Shown here piece by piece: positions 1 through 13,444 of a stretch of DNA of 64,000 nt. Origin of the DNA: Circinella umbellata. Taxonomy: Eukaryota > Mucoromycota > Mucoromycetes > Mucorales > Lichtheimiaceae. The DNA is taken from the NCBI GenBank assembly GCA_025093555.1, contig JAIWNF010000073.1, positions 62,001 to 126,000 of the forward strand. Direction: 5' to 3'. The notes beneath the pieces were generated by a model. That model was not told the origin of the DNA. It saw nothing but the letters and a program-made list of their open reading frames with translations, and did no database searches. The position numbers were made by a program, and so were the translations under genes. Numbering within the stretch: the stretch's first letter is position 1; each line of letters starts with the position of its first letter.

Positions 1-76
1 ATAAATACAAATCATTGGATATTCATTAGTAAAAAGAAAAAAAAAACCCCATAAAGAATACTAAAATAGTGTTTAC

Positions 77-3000
77 CTGGGAATAGTATTGGTAAGTATC
101 ATAAAGTCTTGTAAACACATTACAACAACTACTCATAATCATTTTATCAACAAATTCTTCCGCTTGTGGTTCCGTAAGTTGTAGTTGAAATCTTTCTCGT
201 AGTTGTTGTAAAGTTTGTTCTCCATTTTGAAAACAGGGTAGTTTCGAATCTTTGCACATCATTTCTACCAGTAATATAATATTTTCACAATGTTTACGTA
301 CGGCTAAAAATCCTGCTTTCATAAGTGCTTTATATTCTGCAAATTTTTCTCCATGCACTCCTCCCAAAATATCAATGTATTCTTGTGGTAATTTGAATGG
401 CGCCATTTCAAAACCCACAGAGCCAGGTGAATTGGATAATAAAAATCCAAAATCGATATCTAATATTTATGATGTGAGAAGCTTCATTCCCTTTTTACTT
501 TTATATTAAATGAAATGGTTGACTACTTACGAATTAAATGACCTTCATTATCAATAAGAATATTACCATTGTGTCGATCTTTTACTTGAAGAATATAACA
601 TGCAATAGAATATCCTGCTAAACTTCTCATAAATGCGTCCTGCGCCTTTATGAACTTATCCGAATCGGGGGGTCCAAAATGCTATCATATATATAGAGTG
701 TTAATAATCTTTCTAACTTTTCTATTGTTGTTATTCCTGAATATACGATCTTTCAATGGAGGATTTTACCTTTTCATAATAATCATTTAAAGTAAAAACG
801 GCTCCCTTTGGGTTCCAACCTCGGGTATATGCATCTTTTTTGATAGAATGAATCGAAATAGTATTACGAATCGTTTCAATCAATCCAGAAGTATCGGATG
901 TAACCAAAACACGGAAACTTGTAATAATAAAAATATTGCAATGTTAGTTCCAAAACCTACCATCTACTTTTCTCTCAAGGGTTAACTTACTATTTCACCC
1001 AAACATCTACATTTGTATCTTCCCAAATACGTTGCATTTCTCGAATTAATTGAACTGCAAATTGTTCTTGTCGTAAATCAGAACCTTGTTTTACAATGAC
1101 TGATAATAATCTCCAATTGGGAAGATGACCATAAGGTGAGGATGCTCTAATACGTGCTTTTTTCAAATCCCAATCTTCTGCAAATACAGCAGCTATAGAT
1201 ATAAAAGTTTTTTTTTTAGTTTAGTTTAGATAATAGGGAATATATATAAAAAGACAACTTACCACTTGGATCTTCTTTATTAACTACCCACGCAACTAAT
1301 TGTTCGTCTCCCATAATTTCATCCGTTGAATTGGGACCACGTGTGGAACCAGAATCTGAGGGGGTAGTAGTAGTCATACCAGATGTAGTATGACTCGTAG
1401 CAGCTGATGTGTTGAACGTAGATTCAGGTGTAGTGACTACTGCCGCAGCGGAGGGTGGTACATCAACCACACCACTACTAACACCCCCTCCATTTTTCAT
1501 TTTTGCCATACGTTGTTCTTCAAGTGCCATCATTTCCTTAATAATCCGTTGTCGGATCTGTTCTGTATTTTTGGCTGATGCTGCACGATTTGATCCACCA
1601 CTTGTTGATGGACTTGCAGTATGAACATTTTGTTGTAATTGTGCCAACATAATAGCTGCTGTACGCATACGTTCTGCATATTCACCTACGGTTGCTGAAT
1701 CATGTTGTTGATCCTCAACCTCTTCTTCAGATTCAGATTCAGATTCAATATGATTTTCATTAGATAATCCTTCAGCTGGATTGGATTCAAGGTGAGTGAT
1801 ACCAAGCCCATTGGTTGCTGTGAATGGTGTGGGTGTTGTTGTATTTTCAGTCTCAGATGATGTCGTTGCTGTGGGCGCTATAACTTGAGCTCCTGATTCA
1901 GTACTCACTGGACTACTGAGTGGACTACTTGATCCACCCATCACTTCTTCAAGTTGTGATCTTGGTGATGTTACACTTCTAGGAGATCCAGTGGTAGTTC
2001 TTTTTCGTCTTGCCATTTTTTGTTTCATTAATCTTCGCATTCGATAAAGTGCTGAAGAATAACCATCATCATCAAAACTGAGTTCATCATCCAATACTTC
2101 AATCATTAAAAGATAAGGTGCCTATCATTTAAAGAAAAATCCCCCCATCCCCCCTCTCATAATTAATTTTTTTTTTCTAAATAAAACATCATTTTTCCCC
2201 TCTACAAAAAAAAACCTCTTTTTTTTTTTTCTTTACCCGTTCTGCAGAATTTAATACGACGGCATCCGATGGACTAATTCGAACCACACGATGATGATGA
2301 GGTTTTTCAGCAGTGGCAGGACACCACATGGGAATACAAATTTCAGCAGGTAAATTATGATTTAATAAAGTTAATTCAGCATTCAAAGCGGAGGTACGTG
2401 CTTGTTTAGGAACAATCACCAAACGTGTAGCAATATCAACCAAAGCAAGCAAGAATTGCATTTCGGATCGGAAATAATTTGAACGCAGCAAGGATCGGCG
2501 ATGATCCCGACTCAATTGGGATAAAGTGGAATATTCTTCATCATCCGATCCATCAGAATGTGCCGTTGTTTCCAACGAAGCTGTACTGATCCGTGGTGGT
2601 GATGTGATACTACTACGACTACTGGTTGATTTCTTTTGTTTTTGGTGAATATCTTCATTGGATGATGTTTCGGAAAATTGAGATAATGAAGGTGACATGG
2701 GTGCGGAATTGGTAGGGACAGTGGATTGACCCATAGCTGTCATCTTGGGATCAAATACACTGATACCATTTCTTGAGGATGATGCTACACTATTAGATAA
2801 AGGAGAAGGAGATGATGTAGGTCGAATCTTGCGATTTAATTTTTGATGTGCTGATTTGATATATCGTGAAACGGAAAATGCTTTGCCACGATGTAAATCT
2901 TCCAAAGAAGGTGAACTTGTAAATGGATTTAAATAAGGAGGACGACGTTTGGAAATGGGTAAATCAGGTTGTGAAACGGATTGAAAAGATGATTCATGGT

Positions 3001-3939
3001 GTCGCATATGATGAGCAATACTAGGGGATCCTGATTCATCTTGATCGTCTTTTCCTTCTTGATGTTGTGATCCACTCGTGTGAGAAGAAGATCGACTCAT
3101 TGGACTACCTCCATTAAAAGTATTACGTCTTGCTAACATGGGCGCATTACTTGCTGTGATACTTAATATGCGATTTCTACGTCCTTGTGCAATCGCAATA
3201 TCACCTGCAGGTCGTGTCATCAAAGGTTGTCCAATACCAGCCAAAATAGCACCAATACCTACAACAGTAGGCATGACATTTTCGCGCACCCTGTGTGTTG
3301 ACATTCCAAAACTTAAAGATGCAGTAGCATCTACTAAATCTGTATTTTGTTCTCCTTGTGTTGCATTATCATCAGAAAATACAATTGCTTGACATTTGTT
3401 TAATACGCGTTTACATAATTCAAATGATGGGCTATTTGGACTAGCTGATAAATCAGCAAGATAAGCTTGTAAATACCAAAGACTCTATAAATTTATTTTT
3501 TTTTATTTTTGAATTAATATATTCCCCACTCTATTATTCTGTCCTTTTACTCTTTCTTTCTCTCTTCCTTTCTTTCTTTACCAATATAGCCAAGTGAGTG
3601 GATTTTTCACACATTTCTACTAGAAAACATTCAAGTGCCACAGATTCACTAGGACGACTGATAAGTAAGTGCCTAATAATTAATTATAAAAAAAAAGGTT
3701 AATATATATATATTATAAAACACCCTCCTATTTGGATTGTATTTTTTTTTAAGCTTTGTATATATTTACATGAGTTGAGGAAGGAAAAACTCAATTTCAG
3801 AAATGGGAAATTTCTTAAGTTCAGCACAAAGGTAGTGTTGAATACCAACATTGTCAGGATACCGAAATAAATATGAGACAGCGATCCAAGAGTTGAAAAA
3901 CTCGGATGTAAAAAGACGTAATAAAAGTGCGTTCGACAT
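77..3939 (-). CDS. PIK1: Phosphatidylinositol 4-kinase, PIK1/PI4KB type (3' end outside window)
   Basis: Makes phosphatidylinositol 4-phosphate from PtdIns and ATP; in this family the product drives Golgi-to-surface traffic. Exons on the minus strand: 3939-3770, 3672-3582, 3484-2237, 2121-1263, 1192-991, 917-770, 681-531, 459-77. All phases join. They give about 1084 residues, close to yeast Pik1 (1066). The N-terminus (LLRLFTSEFFNSW, FRYPDNVGIQHYL) is the family's helical lipid-kinase-unique domain. The large third and fourth exons encode a Ser-rich acidic linker. The catalytic domain starts near residue 790 (SSPYGHLPNWRLLSV, KQGSDLRQEQFAVQ), with catalytic loop DRHNGNILID and the HIDFGFLLSNSPGS metal-binding loop. 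GFEMAPFKL and LPCF near the end are typical of the beta class. The last visible exon stops at a GTAAAC donor at 76-75, a TACTAAT-like branch site follows, and no acceptor lies before the edge, so the final residues are missing. An upstream in-frame ATG at 3954 is possible. Confidence 0.93.
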
Positions 3940-3954
3940 TATATATATTTCCAC

Positions 3955-5322
3955 GCGTTAAGAATGATGGACATTAACTTTTTTTTTTTTCTCTCTCTCT
4001 CTCTTTCTTTTCTTTTCGTCTGTGAGGGATTATTGTTGTTGTTATTATTGTTTCTGTTCCTGGAAGAAAGGCGTTTTTTTTTTCGTTTCAGAAAAATAGT
4101 ATATTAGAACAAAATGCGTTCGTTTTTTTTTTTTTTTTGATCCGTTTTCCTTTTTTTTTTACTCCCGAACCTACTTCATCTTTTTACCTTTTTAACCAAT
4201 GGAGTGGTTTTTTTTTTCTCAATTAGTGTCACACACACGCACACAAACACACAGAAAAATATTAAAGAAAAAAGAAAAAAAAAAAAAGAACCACTAAAGC
4301 CAAGTAAGGCTGTGAATTACGTAAAGAAAAAACAAAACCAAAAAAAAAAAAAAAAAGAAAAAAGAGAGGGGTTTAATGAAAGGTAAGTGTTGTTAATTAA
4401 GTTGACAAAAGATGAAAAAGAAAAAAAAAAAAAGGGCTCTCTTTAATACAGGTTGCACACAGCCAAACTTTTTTTTTTATATATATATTTATTCTCTCTT
4501 TGTGAGTTAATCCATGTTTCGTTTTGCTGGATACAAAAATATACATATATACGCGTTATAGTTTTTTTTTTTTTGGTCACCGCTTAAATCCATCTTTTAG
4601 CAAACTAAAAAACGACACTAGAAACCTTTTATTTGAGGGCTTTTTTTGTTCAAAATATACAATAAGAGACACTTCTTTTATTTGATTGAACCTTGTAACT
4701 AAGTAACTAATCTCGTATTTCTGTAAGGCTTGTTAATATGGGGGAGGAGGAATGAACAGCTGAAGTTCATTAAACCTTTATATCTACATTTCTATCTCTT
4801 GAAGTTTTTAGTCAAGTTTTCTTTTATCAGCATGGATGATCTTGTCGTACAAGGAAAAAAAAAGTAGACATAGCTCTTTTTTTTTATTAATCTGTATCAT
4901 GATAGATATTCCCACACAACAACAAGGTAATTAAAATATCATCACATATATGTAGAAAATATATCCTTTAATATGAATTAAATCAAAATCGAAAATAGTC
5001 CACACACAGATAATTTATTCCAAAGCATCTAAAAAAAAAAGTCATTAACAAATGTTATCCTTCTTTCTTGGTGGATGGAGTCAATTAAACTAGAACTTAA
5101 TAAAAATTTGCACAATGGGAGCTATATACTTCAATGTTATTAGGTCAGAATCACATTTTTTTCTTTGTTGTGTACCTGTTAATTCATGAATGAAATAGTT
5201 TATATTCGCCACTTATAAAAACAACTCCGTCTATTTTTGGGAAAACCCTCCACTCTTTGTTTTTGCTGTCAAAAAAAAAAAAAACCTTATAAACACTACC
5301 TCTTTTTTTTTTATTGACAACC
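3955..5322. other. Intergenic region between divergent genes
   Basis: This is the shared upstream region of the minus-strand PI 4-kinase and the plus-strand prolyl-tRNA synthetase. It is rich in long A and T homopolymers, with a CT-rich run near 3990-4015 and a CA-rich run near 4229-4255. An open frame at 4204-4386 is Lys-rich translation of poly-A and is not believable as a gene. No RNA gene was recognised. Confidence 0.6.
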
Positions 5323-7702
5323 ATGTATTCTCAATTACGACTTCAATTATTAAAACGTCATGTTTCAACCACTTGTTCATTAAACCAATTTTCTCGGTCA
5401 TTATCTACTTTTGATGTAAAAAATAAATAAATAAATGATTTTCATTCTTTTTTTTTTTTTGTTGATTCCTTTACCCATTAAAACAAAACCTTTTCTTTAA
5501 TTCCAGGGACGAAATAAACTTTCTAATATGTTTACGACATTAACAAAAGAACAAACAGCTGAAGATAATGTAACAACAAGTCATGGATTACTACTGAAAG
5601 GTGGTTTTGTACGACAGGTATATATATATATAAAAGGGGTGTTATTATTATTATTATTATTTTCGTGCATATGCAAAAAAAAAAAAAAAAAAAGAGCTGA
5701 GCTGATCAATGCAAGGAGTAGTCTTCTTCTGGTATTTATTCCATGTTACCACTTGGACTTCGTACATTAGAAAAAATTGAAAATATTATTGATGAAGAAT
5801 TGAAATCTATTGGTAAAAAAATAAATAAATTATATATGTTTTTTTTTGTATCATTCTATTTAATTATTGTTATTATTTAGGTAGTCAAAAATTAGCATTA
5901 CCTGTCTTATTATCTGCTGAAAATTGGAAAAAATCAGGTCGATGGAATGCTTCCAAAGGCGAGGTAAAAAAAAAACCTCTCCTCTCTTCTTCTTCTTCTT
6001 CTTTTTCATATATATACTTTAATTAAAGTTATTAAACCATTATTATTATTATTATTATTATTTAGTTTTTTCGATTAAAAGATCGTCGAGATACCGATAT
6101 GTTATTATCACCTACGCATGAAGAAGAAATTACACAACTTGTTGCAGCTGAACTTAAATCATCAAAACAATTACCTATGCGTCTTTATCAAATCGGTAGA
6201 AAATATCGTGATGAATTTAGACCAAGAGCAGGCCTTTTGCGTGGTCGTGAATTTGTGATGAAAGATTTATATACATTTGATGCATCTGTTGAAGATGCCT
6301 ATATTTCTTATGATCTTGTTGCTAAAGCATATCAAAATATCTTTCAACGTATTGGGGTTCCATTCGTTGTGGTAATTTTTCAACCATATATATTTATATA
6401 ACGAAATAAATATCGATACTAACTAAAACACTTGATATTTTATATATATATATAGGCCGAAGCCGATAGTGGTAACATGGGTGGTTCTAAATCGCATGAA
6501 TATCATCTTATTTCACCTGGTAAATGAAACTATTCAATAAAACAAAACAAAAACTTTTACTAACACTTTCTATTTATTATTATATAGCTGGAGAAGATAC
6601 GTTATTAACATGTTCTAGTTGTGGTTATACTGCAAATGAAGAACTTGCTATCGGAAAATTACCAGAAAATAATGATAATGAAGTCAATAATGTAATCATT
6701 GATATGAATGATACCACCACAACGAACAATCAAGCATCTACTACACAACTTCAATTTACAGCGTTTAATAAAGAAGGGGACTCTTTACATAATGGAAAAG
6801 CAACTATAGTCACTCTTCCTGGACGATCTGTCAATCATATAAAAATTGAAAAAGAATTACGACGTTATCTTGAAGAACAAAATATGATGCCCAATGATGG
6901 TATACTCGATTTAAAATCAACCCTAGATATCAATCAACAACAAGAAGAACAAGTATTATCAAATCATGTATTTATTGATGATTCTGTTAAAAGTTATTCA
7001 CTTTCTTCATCGTCAGGAGGACAATTGATTATGCATGGACCAGACCATTTCCGTACAGCAAGTGCAGGTGACACGTGTGCATCATGTAGTAACAACAACA
7101 ACAACAACAACAGTAGTGAGAATAAAAAAAAGAACGCACTGACCACTGTAAAAGCGATTGAAGTGGGACATACATTTTATCTTGGTACGAAATATTCCAA
7201 AACATTAGGATGTGAATTTTTACCTAGTGATCGACAAAAAAATAAACAAAAACAAGCAGCCGAAATGGGATGTTATGGCATTGGTATTTCACGCATGGTA
7301 GCTACTGCAGCTGAAGTATGTCACGATGATCGTGGTATTGTTTGGCCTGATACGATTGCACCTTATCGAATCTGTATTGTTCCTACAAGTAACAATAACA
7401 AAGAATTAAATAGATTGGCGGAAACTATTTATGATACATTAGAAGATGTTACATTATTCAAGGTCAAGAATCGTGGGTTATTCACCAATGATATAGTGAT
7501 TGATGATCGCAAACAAATGTTTGGTTCTAAAATGACGGATGCTGAATTAATTGGTTATCCATTTATTATTGTATTGGGTAAAAATGCACTTGAAGAAGGC
7601 ATCGTAGAAGTCAATCAACGTGTTCAAGGTGAACCTAATATTAAAAACAAAGTTCCTATTGATCAATTAGGACAATGGTTATTTGAACGTCAAATTATTT
7701 AG
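5323..7702 (+). CDS. AIM10: Mitochondrial prolyl-tRNA synthetase, bacterial type
   Basis: Class II aminoacyl-tRNA synthetase charging tRNA-Pro, of the bacterial/mitochondrial branch (yeast AIM10, animal PARS2). Exons: 5323-5415, 5507-5617, 5722-5812, 5881-5963, 6066-6371, 6456-6519, 6588-7702. They give about 620 residues. The N-terminus is basic and Ser/Thr-rich, as expected for a mitochondrial targeting peptide. Class II motif 1 is around [11 protein letters not shown]. Motif 2 is [21 protein letters not shown] (about residues 175-195). Motif 3 is [17 protein letters not shown], followed by an anticodon-binding domain ending [10 protein letters not shown]. Between [11 protein letters not shown] and [12 protein letters not shown] lies an insertion of roughly 160 residues where bacterial enzymes carry the editing domain. 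Here it is diverged and interrupted by an Asn run, so editing activity is doubtful. The genes on either side are unrelated. Confidence 0.93.
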
Positions 7703-8283
7703 AATAATCATCTTTTTTTTTTGCACATGATCCTAGTTTTATTTATTTATGTTTTTTACCTCATCTAATACACTTCTTTAATCTATTACTATTTTATTTT
7801 GTTACCAAGAGTATTGAAACTAGTATACATAAAAAAAAATAAAAAAAAAAATTAAAGAAGTATAAAAAAGTATCTATTTTAAAAGTAGTAAAAGAAAAAA
7901 ATAAAAGAGTAAAAAAAAAAAAGGTAAATAAATAAGTGAAGTGAACTGAATTTTTTTTCTTTTTCTTCTCCCGTTAATCCCTCATCAATTGTCTTTCTTT
8001 CCTCTTTTCTTTTCTTTTTCTTTTTTTGTTGTTGTTGTTCTTTGTCTTTCTGTTTTCTACTTTGACTTTTATTATTTTAAACTTTTTTTTTCCCTTTCTT
8101 TTTCAATACGTAACTAAAACTATATTAAAAGAAAAAACAACCTTATTATTTACTGAGTGAAAAAAAAAAGAACAGCACGTACCTTTTTCTTACGTTTTAA
8201 CTCACATATTATATACACACACTCCTTTTCCACGTACTTCTTTCTTTATATATATACATATATATATACTACCAAAACACTTG
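7703..8283. other. Intergenic region
   Basis: Contains the 3' flank of the synthetase and the presumed promoter and leader of the Mei2-like gene. The first half is A-rich and the second half is a strongly pyrimidine-rich tract (about 7950-8110), a common leader composition here. Nothing else is recognised. Confidence 0.6.
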
Positions 8284-11200
8284 ATGCAACCACTTCACCC
8301 CAACGTTGCATTTTCAAAAGATCATCCACGTTTTGGTATACCTTCTTCTTTTAATCGTCTTTCTTCTTCTTCTACATTGTCACCACCATTATTACAACAA
8401 TCTAATTCTATGGTATTTAATCCTGCCATCACTCGACCACGCGAATATGGTCTTTCACCATTTTCTTCTCGTCATCAAGAAACAGAATTAGATCAAAAGA
8501 TAGTAGTAGGTAATAAAAAGGGTCAACAACAACAACGTCGTTGTGCTTTAGGTAATTTGACAAATGCATCTTCATCTACTGGTACTTTGGGTTTACCTTT
8601 ATCTACTTCTTGTTCTTCTTCAACTCAACGTGCTTCTTATTATTATCAAAAACAAGAAGCAACTACTACAACAACTACAACAGAACAAAAAAATGATTCT
8701 AGTAGTTATACTCCTCCACCACCATCATCCTTACGCCAATATCAACATTATCATTCTTTTCAAAAAGATTCTAATATGACTACTACTACTTCTACTTGTT
8801 CATCTACTGCATTGACTTCTGGACCTCTTTTATTATCATCCAAGTTTGATCCATTTTCTCCTTCTTCCTTAATTAATCAACAACAAACAACATCATTGAC
8901 TCGTTATGATAATGATAATAATAATCATCATCATCATCATCATTTATCGTCTACTAGAAGTATTGCAGCAGCTATTAGTGCTGCTGGTAGTGGTAATAGT
9001 AATAGTAGTGGTCCTGTTATTGTTCCTGGTGCTCCAGGTTCTTCTACTTCTTTAACACTCTCTTCAAATGCTTTTTCATCTTCTTTGGAACCAACAGTGA
9101 TTGTTCCCCATAATTCTGTTTATTCATCTGCTCTGCCTACTAGTACTAATACTACTACTACTACTACACCTTCATGTCTTACGTATGGTGGCGTTAATAC
9201 ATCATCATTAACAGTTAACTCAGGTAACAACAAATCAAAAAAAAAAAACTATTCCCTCAGCCTTCTTTTTTTTTTTTGGATGTTCCTTAAAACTCTCAAG
9301 ATACTAAATATATACTATAACGTGGAAATATAATGATAATAATAATAGATACACCCGTTTCAAGACATGTATGTATTACCAATATTCAAAATGATAATGA
9401 TGTTAGAACAGTAATGCGTGTCATTCAAGTAAGCCATCCTATATTTAAATAAAAAAAAAAGATGCAAAGAATCCCGAAAAAAATAATCTATCCCCACGAC
9501 TCTCTCTCTCTCTTGCTCCCCCCTCCCCCTTACTTCCAAACAAAAACATGTGCTTTTTATTTTTGTTTCTTCATTTCCGAAAAAAAAAAATTATTACCCG
9601 ACTAAAAAAAAAAAACATAGATTACAGGCCGTGTCAAGTCCACTTTTGTAGATTTTTTACATTCACAAAATATGTTAACAGTATCATTTTATGATTTACG
9701 TATTGCAATGGATGTATTACAAACACTTAAATCATCTTCTTTGCCATTTGAATCTCACGAAGGAGTTAGAGTAAACTATATATCAGATAGTATGTTAGCT
9801 CAAATCTATGGTATACCATTACAAGATAGTCGATCTGATAGTACAGTGATTATTTCTCTTTCTGGTACTTATGATGATTTGATGGCATTCAACTATAAGG
9901 TAAGATTATTATTATATAATACAAATATATATATATTAAACTAAGTATTCTTTTTTTATAGGAATTCTTTGATAAATGGGGTGATCCTCGAAGTACAATA
10001 GAAATGCATTTTTCGGGTAATCGACGTACAATAGAAGTGGAATTCTATGATCAACGTGTTGCTTCTCATATTGCATCTGACTTGCCAAAGTATTCTTCTC
10101 AGGTAATAAAAAAAAAAGCAATGTGATCTATTGGACCCTGGAAACCTTTTTTTTTTTTTGTGGTGATGCCATATATAAAAAAACCCTGTTTTTTCTCACC
10201 AATGTTTTTATTTTCAATTGGATTATGTTATTTGTTTATTTTCTCAGGGTATTACATTTCAAGTAAGTGGTAGTAATTGGCGTGATACTACAACAATGTT
10301 TACCCCAACATCATCAAGTTATATCGGATTTCCCATGTCGTTATCTCCTTCACCACCTACTACTACATCAACTTACTTTACAGCTTCCAATATGAATGCT
10401 TCTTTGATAAGTAGTAATATAAAACAAGAACAACAGCAATTACATATGAATCAACCTTCTTTACAACAGCAACAACAACAACAGTCATTGTTATTAGAAT
10501 TGGGGGATTCAGTAAGAAAAGATCAAGATCATCGTTCAAATTCATTTTTACATCCTTTAAATCAACTTACTGAAAATCAACAAGGAAGTGACAGTGATGA
10601 TACAGATTCACTTCATCATCGTTATCATTCTAATGATGTTATTACACCACCTACTTCTACTTCAGGTGGTACATTTAGTTTATTTGCTAATACACCCCCT
10701 TTCTGTTCTCGAGATCTTTTATCTACTTCTTCCGGCTCTCCTGAACAACGTTCTTCATCTACTGAATCCACTCTTCATCAACAATTACAACACTATAATC
10801 GTAGTAGTAATAATAATATTCATCCTATTAAATCACGCTCTTATACACCTTCATCAACATCAAAGCGTTCTGGATCTTCAACAAAATTTGAATTCACATC
10901 ATCTTATTCTTATCAAGATAATACATTTGATATTCATCGTGTTCGTAATGGTAAGTGATAACACACACACACAGACACTATTTTTATACTCGAAATGATA
11001 TTCATATTTATTTTTATATACATTAATATAGGAACTGATATACGAACAACATTTATGATTCGAAATATCCCCAACAAATACACTCAGGTAATGTACATAT
11101 ATGTACACGTATATGTACTATCCATATATGGCATAGTATATAACATTGATCTTAAAACTGTTGTTTCCGAAAGAATGGGTTTTACCATCCCCTTGGGTTT

Positions 11201-11838
11201 TTTAAAACAAAAAAAAAAAGGAGTATTCTACTTACAGTACTTTATTTATAGGAAATGCTTAAAGAATGCATTGATGCCACTCATTCGGGTACATATGACT
11301 TTCTTTACTTACGTATCGACTTTCAAAATAAATGTAATGTAGGCTATGCATTTATTAACTTTGTGGATGTAAAGTAAAGTATTTTTTAACTTTCCTTTCT
11401 CTCTCAATTTATTTATTCTTATTCTTTAATGGCTTATAAATTGACTTGAATTATAATATAGTTCAGTTATTACATTTGCACGTGAAAGAGTTGGAAAACG
11501 TTGGAATCGTTTTAATTCTGAAAAACGTTGTTCTATTTCTTATGCAAATATTCAAGGTAAACAAGCTCTTATTGAAAAATTTCAAAATTCTACTGTGATG
11601 GATGAAGAAGAATCCTATCGACCTAAAATTTATTATTCTTCTGGTCCTCACAAGGGTGAAGAAGAAGTAAGTTTAATTATTTATTTATTTTCTTAAAAGG
11701 TTTTATTTTTTAAACTTTTCAAAATAACCATGCATTATTTATAATGATTATAAGCCCTTTCCATCACCAACAATACCAGTTGAATTGAGACGACGACGAC
11801 GTCAAGAAAATCGCTTACAAGATCAAGAATCTAATTAG
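8284..11838 (+). CDS. Mei2-like RNA-binding protein
   Basis: Mei2-family proteins bind RNA through a distinctive C-terminal RRM and act in meiosis or development in fission yeast and plants; the role here is inferred. Exons: 8284-9223, 9349-9428, 9621-9899, 9962-10102, 10248-10950, 11032-11087, 11252-11373, 11462-11666, 11755-11838. All phases join and encode about 869 residues. The first 310 residues are Ser/Thr/Gln/Asn-rich with a His run. Two weak RRM-like segments follow ([20 protein letters not shown]..., and [14 protein letters not shown]...[10 protein letters not shown]). The diagnostic C-terminal RRM contains [52 protein letters not shown] and SYANIQGK. The protein ends in an Arg-rich tail. 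Intron 2 has a second AG seven bases downstream of the used acceptor that would give early termination. Confidence 0.92.
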
Positions 11839-13444
11839 TCTTCAATAATATGGGACAAAGTTGAAACTACTATTAACACCCCCCCCCCCCTTTTTTTTTA
11901 TATATCTGCTCTTTTTTTTTCCATTTTACTTTGAATATAAAAAAATACAACAATCCTTTTATAACAACAAATTGTACATTTCACCCAGAAAAAACAACAA
12001 CAAAAAAAAAACAAGATGATGATTATAGACAATTCTCCTCCTTTTTTTCTTTCTTTCAACCCCCCCAACTTATGTTTTATTATTATTATCACAGGATATC
12101 AGTTTTTGCATACTTTAAAAAATACCAGAATTCTTTCATTTATTCTCTATCATATATTGTACTTTATTTCCCCCCCCCTCCAATCCTTCTTGCTATCGCC
12201 TTATATATAACGATAAATAAATAAATATTGGCTGTTGTATTTGCTTATTTATTTCTATGTATATTCTTTATGTACTATGTATTATCTGATATATTGGATT
12301 AAGTCTATTAAATAGTGATCTTCTGCACATAAAACATTTGTATACGTATAGAAGTATACTCACTACTTTGCTTTGAATTATACAAAAACTATTAAATAAT
12401 CGAAGTTCTCATTTTATCCTCACTTGTCTTCAAATTATGGAAACGTATATCCAAGGTAATGATATGAAGTAATACAATGATGGCAAATGGGGAGAAAATC
12501 TTTTGGGATGTGTAGAATAGTTTCATACTCGCCTGTATAAAAGTTGTTTGTTAGAACAGAGTCCTTTAAATTGCCCCTTGTTTTAAAGCCAAGTGATAAA
12601 GAATATAAAATTCCATTTCCCCATTGTTTTCTTTCTTTTTCTTTTTCTTTATAAAAACACCCCCATTTTATTCACAAGTTCATTTCACTTATATACTCAA
12701 CTCTTTTTTTTACCACACTGCGAACTTCAACGTGGAACACGGTGGTCGAGTGGTCAACTTAAAATGGGGTACAATATAAGAATTTTGCGCGCTTTACGTA
12801 ACCGTGATTTTATCATATTGATAAACTCTCAAAGAGCTCTCCGTTGATAATACGTAAACAATAAGCAAATCAGCAACAAAGCATAAGAGCAACACGTCCT
12901 AGGGTATTGGCATACCACTATGTATTTTCGTTCTGCCCGGCAGCTTGATGTTACTAAAGCCATCACACATGCGTGGGATGGGTTAATGACTACCAGTACA
13001 AAACCAAAAGCAACTATTATGATGATCGAATTTCCAGGCTTGGACAAAAAGAAAAAAAAGAGCTACATTTTAATATTTTCAATACTATACATCATATAAA
13101 AGAAACCAATGAACCGACCTGAAGCATCATCAAATCATCAACAAAAAAACATTGATGTCAGTGGAAAAGTTAATTTTTTAGATAAATTTCTACATAAAAG
13201 TATTGCGATCCACTTCATCTTTGCGACACAATTACATCATTTACATATAAGTTTTCGACGAGAAAAGAAACCAATCCGTCAAGAACATAATAAAAAACAA
13301 TTATTTATTCCCATTCATATATAATTATATTCTCTACTGTAACAAAAAGGCTTTTCAAAAGAAATTGATACTAAAAGCGAATAACGCGTTTAAAAGCATC
13401 AAGATAAATGAAGCAAAGAAGAGAATGACACACAAGAAGCCTAA
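11839..13444. other. Gene-poor region, mostly noncoding
   Basis: Begins with the 3' flank of the Mei2-like gene (C and T homopolymers at 11879-11920). Around 12720-13080 base composition becomes less AT-rich and short open stretches appear, for example an ATG-initiated frame of about 57 codons from 12920 whose product starts MYFRSARQLDVTKAITHAWD. I cannot assign it to a family; it may belong with the decayed segment immediately downstream. No RNA gene was recognised. Confidence 0.5.

Noticed and set aside
1..76. Continuation of the PI 4-kinase frame to a stop at the left edge
   Set aside because: The frame passes a GTAAAC donor and then reads poly-T as Phe; a branch-site-like TACTAAT shows it is an intron with its acceptor outside the window.
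4204..4386. Plus-strand open frame of 60 codons
   Set aside because: It is a Lys-rich translation of poly-A and CA-rich intergenic DNA with no family resemblance.
8306..8779. Leu/His-rich frames inside the first Mei2 exon
   Set aside because: They are out-of-frame readings of CTT/CAT-rich repeats in the Ser/Thr-rich exon.
11931..12224. Open frames on both strands after the Mei2 gene
   Set aside because: They run over homopolymers and pyrimidine tracts of the 3' flank; there are no domain signals.
12735..12845. tRNA-like text GGTGGTCGAGTGGT
   Set aside because: It resembles the D-arm of a serine or leucine tRNA, but no acceptor stem, anticodon arm or T-loop (GGTTCGA) follows.
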